Source: an uncultured Bacteroidales bacterium | GTDB taxonomy: Bacteria > Bacteroidota > Bacteroidia > Bacteroidales > UBA11471 | Assembly: GCA_947625885.1 (NCBI GenBank) | Contig: CANQQA010000005.1 | Coordinates: forward strand, 1 to 64,000 | Length of the DNA: 64,000 nucleotides | Direction: 5' to 3' | In this document: positions 52,902-61,952 of the stretch, one piece after another | How positions within the stretch are numbered: the stretch's first letter is position 1 | How the letters are laid out: every line of letters starts with the position of its first letter | Program-made: the position numbers and the translations under genes | The notes under the pieces: model-generated | The model's database searches: none | The model's input: only the letters and a program-made list of their open reading frames with translations | Told to the model about the DNA's origin: nothing

Positions 52902-55472
52902 TTACGGTTCGAACAAACTTCGTATAATCAAGAGCCGATAATCGTAAAAATCGCGCGTTTGCCGATTGACAGATGTCCGCTGCTGTTTATAGAGTGTCTC
53001 TATTTTTTTGAGTCGTGCAGTCATCAGAGGAGCGATACGGTCCAGCGAAATGGACTGAGGTCTGTCATTTCTGAAAAAACTTTTATCGTCTTGTCCGTCA
53101 TAGCTGCACGGAATTTCGGGCGACGCATTTGCAGCCAACAAATCGTAATAGCCGGCAAGCGACTGTTTGGCTGCAACATTTTTCCCGCTGCCATTCAAGC
53201 CGCTGTAAGCAATCAGGAATGAAAGAGCCACCGTCTGCATCTCCTGCTCTCTCCTATTAAGATTCTGACCTTGGAAAGATGGCTTAAATACTTCGGCAAT
53301 CACATCGTCGAGATAAGCATCGAGCGTATAATTGCGGGAAGCGTCAGCCCGACTGCTTTCATCAATACGGAACAATGCCGTCGGATTGAGCAGGCAGGCG
53401 ACGATATTGGACTGCACATAATCGTTGCAATTCAGATTTTTATTGAGTTTCAACATCAGAGCAGGCGGGGTAAGCCAACGGTCGTACGACCGTGCCTGCT
53501 GCAAGAGCCATAGCATGGCGCGCTTCTGGGTACGCTTATCGAAATAGGTATAGGCGGCATCGTCGGTGCCTTGCCGTGCATCTTTATATTCAACCCCTCC
53601 GATATAAGCCATAACGTGCCCCAAATGGCGGTTATACTGATTAACAATCTGATCGTATATTTCGCGAAGCGATTTATAGGGTTCACCGGGTTCGGCTGCC
53701 CATTGTTCCAAATTCCTCATGATGATTTTCAAATTGGAAACGGCATAATCGCCGGCACGCAGGTGGTCATTGCCCAAATCTTCAGTCTGGTCGGTGGCAT
53801 CGACCGTTACCGCCTGCTGGGCTCCGAAAGTGTACATGGGGTCGTCGGCTTTTTCTTCTATCCATGCCGTCAGAGTCGCCTTTTCATCATCGGGTGTCGC
53901 AGCGTCGGGAATAAGACGATATCCCCAATTAATGGCATATATATCGTACACACCGAGTACGGGCGGAGTAAGTTTCACACCGCGCTCCAAGTCGCCCGGC
54001 TGGGCGATGAAATTGTTGCGGGCATAGTCCATGATACTGGACGTCGTCCCGTATTTCTGCGTGAAAGCAGGGTCTCGCAGCGAATCGACAGGGAAAGCGT
54101 AACTTGCCCCCATGTTGTGCATCAGTCCAAGCGTATGTCCTATTTCATGGGACGCTACGTAACGCATCGACTCCCGCATCAGGTCATCATCGAATACCGG
54201 TTTGCGCACACGGGCATCGACGGCAGCCGTCTGGCAAAAACGCCAATCGTGTAGCAACGAAACAACATTGTGATACCAAATGACATCGGCAGTGAGTATT
54301 TCACCGCTGCGGGGATCGACGAAACTCGGACCCATAGCATTGGCAATGGTCGTCGTAACATATTTCACACAACTGTACCGCATATCGTCGGGGTCGAAAT
54401 CGGGGTCATCGGAAGGATAGTCGCGCGCCTGCACGGCATTTTTGAATCCGGCGACCTCGAAGGCAATGTTCCAGTCTTCGATTCCCTGTTTTATGGCAGG
54501 TCTCCATTTTTCAGGGAATGCGCTATCGACATAAAAGACAATCGGTTTTTGCGGCTCCACGAGTTCTCCGGCAAAATATCGCTCACGGTCTTCGTCTTTG
54601 GGTTCGAGGCGCCAGCGGTGTATATATTCGCAAGCATGTATTTTGTCTTTTTCGGTCGTGTACACCGAACGGTTGCTATAAAAATAGCCCACCCGCATAT
54701 CGTGCAGCCGCAAGGGCATGGGGTCTTTTGGCAGCCGCACGAACGACCGGTGCATCTGTACGGTATAAGGTTCGTTCTGCGGTATGGTGTTGAACGAAAG
54801 ACGGCTTTTTATCTCAATATTTTCGGGAAAAGTCTTGACTTCGGTAATGGAGGAGGCTTCGGGCACGAATACTGCTTTGATAGCGTCCTTTGCCGACAGG
54901 TCTGATATTATCGGGCTGACGATTCTTTCATTCCCTCCGAAAAACGATGTTACATCAATTACTACACTGCTGTCGGTGCGGGCTTCTATGTTGAAGGCTT
55001 TCAATATAGGATTTTGGAAATTCCGGTCGAAAGAGGCAGTTATCGACTCTCCGTCTTCTGTTCGGTTTCGGGTTTGTACCGTATGCAGAAACACGGCGTT
55101 TCCATCGCGACTCCACGAGAGCAATACCGGTTGTCCTATCATCTGTCCTGCCACGAAATCCTGCATTTTGCTGGTGGCAGAAACACGATTCGACAAAAGG
55201 TAAGTATCTCCGAAAACCGTGTCGGGAATCTCCCAATAAAGTCTCTTTCCTTTTGAAAAATGAGTCGTAAACAATCCTTTTTTCGTTTCTGCCCCCTGAA
55301 TAAGTTTACAATACTCCACACTATCCATGTTTACGGGTGGAAGAGGCGGCGCCACAACGGTATTTTCGGATTTCTTTTTCTTCTTTTTCCCAAAAGCATC
55401 TGATGAAGGATAGCCAGCCAACAAGCAAATAATCAAGCATAAATAAAACGCGGGGGTATGAACGATTTTCAT
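52902..55472 (-). CDS. Secreted zinc-dependent metalloprotease (DUF5117/DUF4953 type)
   Basis: An 856-residue protein with an N-terminal signal sequence (HTPAFYLCLIICLLAGYPSSDAFG) followed by a poly-Lys stretch and a Pro-rich linker. The catalytic site HEIGHTLGLMHN (residues 442-453, three zinc histidines and Glu443) with a downstream SSIMDYAR Met-turn marks a metzincin-like peptidase of the large Bacteroidota family with DUF5117 and DUF4953 regions. It should act in the periplasm or outside; substrate unknown. The start at 55472 is the one that directly precedes the signal peptide. Confidence 0.88.
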   Translation of the reverse strand: MKIVHTPAFYLCLIICLLAGYPSSDAFGKKKKKKSENTVVAPPLPPVNMDSVEYCKLIQGAETKKGLFTTHFSKGKRLYWEIPDTVFGDTYLLSNRVSATSKMQDFVAGQMIGQPVLLSWSRDGNAVFLHTVQTRNRTEDGESITASFDRNFQNPILKAFNIEARTDSSVVIDVTSFFGGNERIVSPIISDLSAKDAIKAVFVPEASSITEVKTFPENIEIKSRLSFNTIPQNEPYTVQMHRSFVRLPKDPMPLRLHDMRVGYFYSNRSVYTTEKDKIHACEYIHRWRLEPKDEDRERYFAGELVEPQKPIVFYVDSAFPEKWRPAIKQGIEDWNIAFEVAGFKNAVQARDYPSDDPDFDPDDMRYSCVKYVTTTIANAMGPSFVDPRSGEILTADVIWYHNVVSLLHDWRFCQTAAVDARVRKPVFDDDLMRESMRYVASHEIGHTLGLMHNMGASYAFPVDSLRDPAFTQKYGTTSSIMDYARNNFIAQPGDLERGVKLTPPVLGVYDIYAINWGYRLIPDAATPDDEKATLTAWIEEKADDPMYTFGAQQAVTVDATDQTEDLGNDHLRAGDYAVSNLKIIMRNLEQWAAEPGEPYKSLREIYDQIVNQYNRHLGHVMAYIGGVEYKDARQGTDDAAYTYFDKRTQKRAMLWLLQQARSYDRWLTPPALMLKLNKNLNCNDYVQSNIVACLLNPTALFRIDESSRADASRNYTLDAYLDDVIAEVFKPSFQGQNLNRREQEMQTVALSFLIAYSGLNGSGKNVAAKQSLAGYYDLLAANASPEIPCSYDGQDDKSFFRNDRPQSISLDRIAPLMTARLKKIETLYKQQRTSVNRQTRDFYDYRLLIIRSLFEP

Positions 55473-55608
55473 ATGATATGGTTTAAGATTATTCTTTATA
55501 TCGCAAAAATAAGAAATTAAAAACAGAGACATGACGGAACGTTTGAAAAATTTTCTCGCTTGCATTTAATTTTTTCCGCAGAACAACCGCTCTAAACGCC
55601 ATTATAAT

Positions 55609-55639
55609 AAAAAAGCCCCGCCAACAGCGGAGCTTTTTA
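55609..55639 (-). terminator. Intrinsic terminator of the ferredoxin gene
   Basis: On the minus strand a stem GCTCCGC with GCGGGGC, extended by A-T pairs (plus arms 55609-55621 and 55627-55638), is followed by a T run. Confidence 0.85.
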
Positions 55640-55656
55640 TTTTCCTTGCTTTGCGA

Positions 55657-55827
55657 TTATTCACCCGGGTGAATAGCACCGGTGGGGCAAGCATCGGCGC
55701 AAGTACCGCAGTCGAGGCATTTTTCGGGATCGATTTTGTAGATATCGCCTTCCGAAATAGCGCCGGCAGGGCATTCGCCCATACACGTTCCGCAAGCAAC
55801 ACAATCGTCACTGATTACGTAAGCCAT
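55657..55827 (-). CDS. 2[4Fe-4S] ferredoxin
   Basis: A 56-residue bacterial-type ferredoxin, translated directly from the sequence: MAYVISDDCVACGTC, then ECP, and CLDCGTC, then ACP, giving two CxxCxxC...CP cluster-binding motifs. Each binds a [4Fe-4S] cluster; the protein carries low-potential electrons for enzymes such as pyruvate:ferredoxin oxidoreductase. It is a single-gene unit with its own promoter and terminator. The length and spacing are standard for clostridial-type ferredoxins. Confidence 0.96.
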   Translation of the reverse strand: MAYVISDDCVACGTCMGECPAGAISEGDIYKIDPEKCLDCGTCADACPTGAIHPGE

Positions 55828-55869
55828 GATTTTGAGTTTTTAATTAGTACTAATATTGAGTGTGTCCGA

Positions 55870-55877
55870 CAAAAGTA
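55870..55877 (-). promoter_or_regulatory. Promoter -7 box of the ferredoxin gene
   Basis: The minus strand reads TACTTTTG, with a TTG about 17 bp further upstream (plus 55895-55898). Confidence 0.55.
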
Positions 55878-56008
55878 AATCTTTTCTTTTTCCCAAGCAA
55901 TTAAAAAGCGATAAAAATTTCATATAAAAATTTTTTGGCGGCATTTTCCGGCGTATCGGCAATATTTCCAGCATTTCGGCGTTTTAATCATACCCGACAT
56001 ATACCGCA

Positions 56009-56710
56009 TTGAAAAAGTGGTTATACATATTTTCCCTCCTGCTTGTCGCGGCGCCCGTATGGGCACAGCGGCAAAAGGTGCAACGTATGCCCTACATCGA
56101 CCAGAAGCGAATACACTTCGGCTTTTCGGTGGGCACGCACGTACAGGATTTGGCTATTCGCAACACGGGATTTACCACCGACGAGGGCGAAACATGGTAC
56201 GCCGACGTGCCGGCATTCTCGCCCGGATTCAATGTGGGGCTGGTCGGCGACCTCTACATCTGCCCGTACCTGAATGTGCGGTTCACCCCGACACTGCTGT
56301 TCGGCAACAAGACGGTGGAGTTTCGCGAGGAACATACCGATGTCCGCCGCACCGTCGATTTGAAATCGACCTACATCATGATGCCCGTCAGTCTGAAATT
56401 CAGCTCCAAACGACTGAACAACTACTGTCCTTACATCATGGCGGGGGTGGCGCCGACGGTGGATATTTCCAAAAAGAAAAACGACCTTCTGCGCATGAAA
56501 ACCTACGACACTTATCTGGAAGTAGGATTGGGCTGCAACATCTATCTGCCTTTCTTCAAACTGATTCCGGAGTTGAAATTCTGCTTCGGACTAAGCGACA
56601 TCGTACAACACAAACGGGACGACCTCATCGACCCGCTCGACTACAAATATACGCAAGCCGTAAAAAAGGCTCTTTCCCGATTGGTGGTATTGAGCATCTA
56701 TTTTGAATAA
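56009..56710 (+). CDS. porT: T9SS outer membrane protein PorT
   Basis: A 233-residue protein with a signal peptide (KKWLYIFSLLLVAAPVWAQ) and an eight-strand-type outer membrane beta-barrel pattern. The MPYIDQKRIHFGFSVGTHVQDL start of the mature part and the PYLNVRFTPTLLFG strand fit PorT, a core component needed for type IX secretion in Porphyromonas gingivalis and relatives. No in-frame ATG exists between the upstream stop at 55985 and the signal peptide, so translation should start at TTG 56009. PorU in the same window supports the assignment; generic porin-family paralogues are the alternative. Confidence 0.82.
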   Translation: MKKWLYIFSLLLVAAPVWAQRQKVQRMPYIDQKRIHFGFSVGTHVQDLAIRNTGFTTDEGETWYADVPAFSPGFNVGLVGDLYICPYLNVRFTPTLLFGNKTVEFREEHTDVRRTVDLKSTYIMMPVSLKFSSKRLNNYCPYIMAGVAPTVDISKKKNDLLRMKTYDTYLEVGLGCNIYLPFFKLIPELKFCFGLSDIVQHKRDDLIDPLDYKYTQAVKKALSRLVVLSIYFE

Positions 56711-56787
56711 CGCACTATTGTGCAATTACTTACTGAGCGTATAATGTCTCGCACTCGACACTCTTTCCATTTTTAACATTTTATATC

Positions 56788-56817
56788 TTGTATATTCGGC
56801 AAAAGGTCGTACCTTTG
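56788..56817 (+). promoter_or_regulatory. Promoter of the initiator tRNA
   Basis: TTG (56788-56790), 19 bp, TACCTTTG (56810-56817): near-consensus Bacteroidota sigma-70 promoter. Confidence 0.7.
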
Positions 56818-56830
56818 CAATCGAAAACAT

Positions 56831-56903
<73 letters not shown>

Positions 56904-56911
56904 CACAAGAG

Positions 56912-56945
56912 AAAGAGAGAATGTGCGATGCACATTCTCTCTTTT
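56912..56945 (+). terminator. Intrinsic terminator of tRNA-fMet
   Basis: A perfect 15-bp stem (56912-56926 with 56930-56944, 3-nt loop) with a T-rich tail. Confidence 0.85.
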
Positions 56946-56959
56946 ATTTTTATCCCGAT

Positions 56960-57005
56960 AAAAAATGCGGCACGATATTATTGCTACCCCGCTATCGTGC
57001 CGCAT
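56960..57005 (-). terminator. Intrinsic terminator of the PepSY-like gene
   Basis: Arms 56965-56977 and 56993-57005 pair perfectly over 13 bp (15-nt loop); on the minus strand a run of six T follows. Confidence 0.85.
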
Positions 57006-57025
57006 CTCATATTTCCGTCCGGCGA

Positions 57026-57469
57026 TCAGTCGTCCATCTCGATGGGCAGAAATTGATTGTTAAATTCTATCTCCATGCGGTTGGACAGCTTGACATCGTA
57101 TCCTCCCCGCCGGTCTTTATCAATTTCCTGAACGGACGTATTCGGGAAAGTCGTTGCCACATAGGTGCGTATCTGTTCAGGAATGATGCCGTCGGGAACG
57201 GTTTTTCCCACCGGGCGATCGACTTCTTTCCATTCGCCTTTTTTATTGAATTTCACTTGGGTGGCGTCGGTATAAGAAACGATGTATTCCGTCTCGCCCA
57301 CTTCGGTCTCCTTGACCACCATTGCCACCTGCAAATCGGAGAAATAAGTGGTAAGCAGCGTTTGTGCCGGCTGCGGCAGCTGATTTACCGTAATAGCAGT
57401 CTTTTTCTCGGCGCATGCCATCATATTCAACACAATGGCGACAGCAAATAAAATTCCAAATCTTTTCAT
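57026..57469 (-). CDS. PepSY-like lipoprotein
   Basis: A 147-residue lipoprotein with lipobox NMMAC (Cys19). The mature part has two repeats of the PepSY-like (DUF2874) pattern: LPQPAQTLLTTYFSDLQV...TEYIVSYTDATQVKFNKKGEWKEVD and IPEQIRTYVATTFPNTSVQEID...YDVKLSNRMEIEFN. PepSY-like proteins are thought to bind or inhibit periplasmic partners; the role here is unknown. It has its own terminator; ATG 57475 would add two residues. Confidence 0.85.
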   Translation of the reverse strand: MKRFGILFAVAIVLNMMACAEKKTAITVNQLPQPAQTLLTTYFSDLQVAMVVKETEVGETEYIVSYTDATQVKFNKKGEWKEVDRPVGKTVPDGIIPEQIRTYVATTFPNTSVQEIDKDRRGGYDVKLSNRMEIEFNNQFLPIEMDD

Positions 57470-57564
57470 TGTCAAAAAATTTTTTAGTGATATTTATATA
57501 ACAAATATATACGAAAATAGTCCTTGTATCTATCGGATTTATAGATAATTAATAGATTTAACAT

Positions 57565-60500
57565 TTATTCTTCATCTCGGGTCGAACGTACGGGCACGAC
57601 ATTTCCCGACGTTACATACCACAAAAAGCCCTGCACGGCAAAGCCCATATCCTGCAAAAACTTCATGTAGCGGGCTACCTGCCGGTGGTGCGACTGCCGC
57701 TCGGCGCCGAATTTGTAATCGACCACCGTCGCACGGTTTCCGTCGAGAACGATACGGTCGGGGCGATAGGCTTTCTGTCGGGGAACGAGAATTTCGTTTT
57801 CGTTAAGTACGCGATTGCCGGCGGCAAACCATGGCTGCACTTCCGCGTCGGCAAGCCGAGTGCGCAACAGCATCGCGATTTCCTGCGCTTCGTTCCGCGT
57901 AATTTTGCCGCTGCGGATATGCGTCTGTATTGCCCCGTCGAGGTCGTCGGGCGTGCGAATGGCGCTGAGTATATCGTGATACACCGTACCGCGATGACGA
58001 CCGTCGGTGAGGTCGAAATAGCCTTTTCCCAACAGGCGCAGCCGCAGACGTCCGCTCGGAGCAACAGAACGATAGGGCGACGACGGACACTCCTCCCCCT
58101 CTTTCGTCGGAGTTGTCGGATACGACTTTTTCGTACCGAGAACATATCGGGCGTTATCGGGGTCGTAACCGGCACAAAGGTCGATATAGGCAGGCTGTCC
58201 GTTGAGAGAGGTAACACTGCCCTCCTCGATGCAACTTTTCAAAATCGAGCCGATATTGCCTCCATTCGCCCCTTTCGGAACAAAAACGTACAACTCCTCC
58301 CTCGCTCGCGTAAACGCCACATAAGCCAGATTGAGATTGTCGATATAGGTATGTACGAGTTCCGAAAAATACGCTCGGCTGTATATCGTGCCGGCAAGGT
58401 CGCTCCGATAAGTAAGCGGTACGACGGGAAGATGGTCGAACACACCTTCGGTCTCCGCCCACAATATGGGAAGATGCTTGGAAGAGTGATCAACGAGCCA
58501 GTTGCAGAAAGGAACGAGAACGGCACCGAATTCCAATCCCTTCGCCTTGTGTATGGTCATGATACGTATGGCATCTTGCTCGCCCGGGGTGGAGAGGGAG
58601 CGGGTGCACCCCTTGTCGTGCCACCAGAGCAGGAACGAATCGAGGTCTGAGGAATGCCGGTCGGCGTATTGCAATACGAGGTCGAGAAACGCCTGAACGA
58701 ATACGTTTTCGTTTCCGACAGTATCAACGGGAAAAAGGTCAATGATTTTTTCGCAAATTTCATAGAGCGGTTCACCGCGCAAAGTCTCCACACGAGCCAA
58801 CTCTCCGGAGCGCCCGATCTCCATATCCGCACATATCTGAGCAATGGCGACATCTTCCGGAATTTTTCGGCAAAAGACCGCGATGGCATACAAGGCAAAA
58901 AATCGCCTCAGCGCCTCTTGCGGGGCATTCAGGTAGTCGAGCAGGGAAATAATCAGGCGCACGGTCGGCGAATTGCCGATGTAGAGCGCTTCGTCGGAAA
59001 TCACATCGTAACGATAACGACCGTCCGTCGCAGCCGCCTGTTCTTGCAAAAGATGCTGTACGATACAGTTGCCCTCCTCTTTGGTGCGCACCAATATGGC
59101 TGTATCGCGCAGGGCGACACCGCGCTCCTGCAAGTCGCGCAGCGTATCGGAAAGTTTTGCCAATACCTGTGTCCGTGCGTTTCCGGCGTCTTTATTGTCT
59201 TTTTCATTTTCGAAAAAAGCGACCTCTACATAGCCGCTGTCGGGCGGGACGCCTTCACCCGTTTTCTGGGCGGAGTTGCGATAGACCGATTCTATTTTAT
59301 CGGAGAAATCGTCGGCAAGAGCGGCAGGCAGAGAGGCATTGAGTTTCTGTTGCAGATAAGCAGCGGCACGGTCGAAAAACGAATTGTTGAATCGCACCAC
59401 ATTGGCAGCGCTGCGCCAGTTGGTGTCGAGCGACCACTCTTTCAGTTCGTTTTTTCGGAAATACTCCGGCAGCCGCTCGTTGAGCAGTTCCCAATCGGAA
59501 TTGCGCCAGCGATAGACGCTCTGCTTCACGTCGCCCACGACAAGATTGTCCAGTCCGCGGTCGTTGCTCTCCTTGATAAGCGGGTAGAAATTGTTCCACT
59601 GCGTAACCGACGTGTCTTGAAATTCGTCGATGAAAAAGTGATTGATATACGTGCCTATCTTTTCGTAAACGAAAGGCGTGTCGGCTCCGCTGATAACATG
59701 GCGGAGCAAGTCGTTGGTATCGGAAAGAAGCAATGCCCCGCGCTCGTTTTTGCAAGTTTGCAGATACTCCACGACGTCGTTGAGAATACCGAGCGTATAG
59801 AGGTGCCTGCCGGTGTGTATCGCCGAGAGATATTCGGCATAAGGCTTTCCATAAAGGGCGATGATACGCTGCATACAGGCGCGCAACGGCTCGCTTATGC
59901 GGTGTATGGCGTCGATAGTTGCCGCATCGACATTTTTTTTTGTGTACCACTTATCGACTTCATCTTCCGAAAGGGCTGTCAGAGAGGCTTTCGGCAGAAG
60001 GGTATAATCTCCGTTCACCCACCTTCGGAATTGCTGGGCACCCGACCGGCTTCCGTTTTTGAAATCATCGGGTGCGATGCCGTTTTGCTGCATCAGTGCA
60101 AGGGCTTCGGCGGCACACTCCTTCACCTGTTTTTCGAAATTGCGTTTGAGGCTTTCAAGCGTGCCGATATAGTTTTCGAGCGACTTGCGGTCTTGCAGTA
60201 CCTCCTGTATCCTGTCGCGATGAAACTTATACTGTTCCTTGAAAATTTCGCCGGCAAGTTCTTCGATTTTCGTCCGGAATTTCTTATACGAATCTTCTTC
60301 TATTTGCTGTCGTGCGTAACCGACGAGCCACTTCAACAGCTCTTTGTTTTCGTTCTTCTCCAACTCGAAAAACATCTGATCGACGGCTTCGGTAAGCATG
60401 GACACGCTGTCGAGTTCGATATTGTAGCGATTCGATAACCCCGCTTCGTACATGAAAGAGCGGGCTATTTGCTGAAAAAAGCGGTCGATGGTACTGATAT

Positions 60501-60846
60501 TGAATCCCGAAAAATCATGCAGAAGCGTGAACAGCTGCTCCGATGCCTGCCGCCGCAGGTCGTCGATGTTTCCGGTGATGCCGTCCTTTCCCAAAAGGAG
60601 GTTTATAAAAGGCGATTTTTCCGGCGCGGACGAAAGACAGAACAGCTCTTTGACGATGCGGCTTTTCATTTCGTCGGTCGCCTTATTGGTGAACGTTACG
60701 GCAAGAATGCGGCGATAGCGGCGGTTCCGCTCGTCTTGAAACAGCTTTTCGCTTTCATCGGGCGGAGCGAGCAGCAGCTTGATGTATTCGAGCGTAAGCC
60801 GGAAAGTTTTTCCCGATCCGGCGGAGGCGCGGTAAACGTTCAACAT
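57565..60846 (-). CDS. UvrD/RecB-like helicase-nuclease (AddA type)
   Basis: A 1093-residue superfamily 1A helicase with a C-terminal nuclease. Walker A ASAGSGKT (residues 7-14), the FTNKATDEM motif Ia, Walker B FIDEFQDTS (about 405), a late helicase motif IMTIHKAKGLEF, and a C-terminal PD-(D/E)xK site PDRIVLDGNRATVVDYKFG. This is the AddA/RecB layout: it should process double-strand breaks to load RecA and degrade foreign linear DNA. The AddB-like partner that usually lies next to it is not in this window. It starts 11 bp after the SUI1 gene. Confidence 0.88.
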   Translation of the reverse strand: MLNVYRASAGSGKTFRLTLEYIKLLLAPPDESEKLFQDERNRRYRRILAVTFTNKATDEMKSRIVKELFCLSSAPEKSPFINLLLGKDGITGNIDDLRRQASEQLFTLLHDFSGFNISTIDRFFQQIARSFMYEAGLSNRYNIELDSVSMLTEAVDQMFFELEKNENKELLKWLVGYARQQIEEDSYKKFRTKIEELAGEIFKEQYKFHRDRIQEVLQDRKSLENYIGTLESLKRNFEKQVKECAAEALALMQQNGIAPDDFKNGSRSGAQQFRRWVNGDYTLLPKASLTALSEDEVDKWYTKKNVDAATIDAIHRISEPLRACMQRIIALYGKPYAEYLSAIHTGRHLYTLGILNDVVEYLQTCKNERGALLLSDTNDLLRHVISGADTPFVYEKIGTYINHFFIDEFQDTSVTQWNNFYPLIKESNDRGLDNLVVGDVKQSVYRWRNSDWELLNERLPEYFRKNELKEWSLDTNWRSAANVVRFNNSFFDRAAAYLQQKLNASLPAALADDFSDKIESVYRNSAQKTGEGVPPDSGYVEVAFFENEKDNKDAGNARTQVLAKLSDTLRDLQERGVALRDTAILVRTKEEGNCIVQHLLQEQAAATDGRYRYDVISDEALYIGNSPTVRLIISLLDYLNAPQEALRRFFALYAIAVFCRKIPEDVAIAQICADMEIGRSGELARVETLRGEPLYEICEKIIDLFPVDTVGNENVFVQAFLDLVLQYADRHSSDLDSFLLWWHDKGCTRSLSTPGEQDAIRIMTIHKAKGLEFGAVLVPFCNWLVDHSSKHLPILWAETEGVFDHLPVVPLTYRSDLAGTIYSRAYFSELVHTYIDNLNLAYVAFTRAREELYVFVPKGANGGNIGSILKSCIEEGSVTSLNGQPAYIDLCAGYDPDNARYVLGTKKSYPTTPTKEGEECPSSPYRSVAPSGRLRLRLLGKGYFDLTDGRHRGTVYHDILSAIRTPDDLDGAIQTHIRSGKITRNEAQEIAMLLRTRLADAEVQPWFAAGNRVLNENEILVPRQKAYRPDRIVLDGNRATVVDYKFGAERQSHHRQVARYMKFLQDMGFAVQGFLWYVTSGNVVPVRSTRDEE

Positions 60847-60857
60847 GGCTTCACGAT

Positions 60858-61202
60858 TCAGATGATGCGACTTCGGGTGTAACCCTCCTTATCCAAAATT
60901 TCCTTCACTTTGCGGCGCAGGTCGCCCTGTATCAATATCTCGCCGTCGCGGGAAGAGCCGCCCACACCGCAGCGGGTTTTCAAAAGTTTCGCCAACGCTT
61001 TCAAATCGTCGTCACTGCCGACGAATCCGGTAATGAGCGTCGCCTGCTTTCCGCTGCCCCGCTTGTCGAGTTCGATGCGCAGCAGCTGTTTTTCCGGCGC
61101 AAGCGTCTGCGGCTCGTCGGAAGATTCGGTTTGAAACGCGAAATCGGGGTTGGTGGAATAGACGATGTTCAAACGGCTTTTCCAATCGTTGTCTTTACCC
61201 AT
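60858..61202 (-). CDS. SUI1/YciH-family translation factor
   Basis: A 114-residue protein with the SUI1 domain in its second half: LDKRGSGKQATLITGFVGSDDDLKALAKLLKTRCGVGGSSRDGEILIQGD (in pieces), with the GVGGS loop conserved in bacterial YciH and eukaryotic eIF1. It may tune start-codon selection under stress. It is upstream of and probably co-transcribed with the AddA-like gene. Confidence 0.93.
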   Translation of the reverse strand: MGKDNDWKSRLNIVYSTNPDFAFQTESSDEPQTLAPEKQLLRIELDKRGSGKQATLITGFVGSDDDLKALAKLLKTRCGVGGSSRDGEILIQGDLRRKVKEILDKEGYTRSRII

Positions 61203-61277
61203 GTCTCAAAAGTGTTGTCGGACTGTCAATGATTTTCCAAATTTAGCACGGAATATGCAGTTTGCCAAAAAAATTGG

Positions 61278-61285
61278 TACTTTTG
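61278..61285 (+). promoter_or_regulatory. Promoter -7 box of the FAH-family gene
   Basis: TACTTTTG (TAnnTTTG) lies 24 bp before the ATG at 61310. Confidence 0.55.
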
Positions 61286-61309
61286 TTCATAAAATCGAAA
61301 AAAGCCGTT

Positions 61310-61927
61310 ATGAAAATTTTTGCAGTGGGGTGGAATTACCTCGACCACAATAAAGAGATGAATCATGCGTTATTACCAAAGGAGCCGGTTCTCTTTCTGA
61401 AACCCGACACGGCGATACTGAAAGACGGAAAGCCGTTTTTTCTGCCGTCGTTTTCGGAAAGAATCGAATACGAAACCGAGTTGGTCGTCCGCATTTCGCG
61501 GTTGGGAAAAAACGTCGCCACCCGCTTCGCCCGCCGGTACTACGATGCTGTAACGGTAGGTATCGACTTCACTGCGCGGGATTTGCAGTCCCGTCTGCGA
61601 GCCGAAGGCGCCCCATGGGAAATCTCCAAAGGCTTCGACGGGTCGGCAGTGGTGGGCGAGTTCGTGCCCGTCGCCGAAGCGGGTGATGATTTGCAAGACC
61701 TGCATTTCTCTCTGCAAATCGACGGCACGACGGTGCAGCGGGGACATACCGCCGACATGATTTTTCCCATCGACGAAATCATCGCCTACATCAGTCGGTT
61801 TTACACCCTGCGCACGGGCGACCTGCTGTTCACGGGAACGCCGCAAGGAGTGGGACCCGTCTCGATAGGAAACCGGCTGCAAGGATTTTTGGGAGAGCGC
61901 AAATTGCTTGATTTTCACGTGCGATAG
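61310..61927 (+). CDS. Fumarylacetoacetate hydrolase (FAH) family enzyme
   Basis: A 205-residue protein with the FAH fold pattern: AVGWNYLDHNKEM start, EPVLFLKPDTAI, the metal-binding IEYETELVVRI (Glu-x-Glu), GIDFTARDLQ, KGFDGSAVVG and LLFTGTPQGVGPV. Members hydrolyse or isomerise beta-diketo acids, or act as oxaloacetate decarboxylases; the exact substrate is not evident. It is followed after 25 bp by porU on the same strand. Confidence 0.92.
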   Translation: MKIFAVGWNYLDHNKEMNHALLPKEPVLFLKPDTAILKDGKPFFLPSFSERIEYETELVVRISRLGKNVATRFARRYYDAVTVGIDFTARDLQSRLRAEGAPWEISKGFDGSAVVGEFVPVAEAGDDLQDLHFSLQIDGTTVQRGHTADMIFPIDEIIAYISRFYTLRTGDLLFTGTPQGVGPVSIGNRLQGFLGERKLLDFHVR

Positions 61928-61952
61928 CTTTCCCTGCCGAAATGCGAATCGT

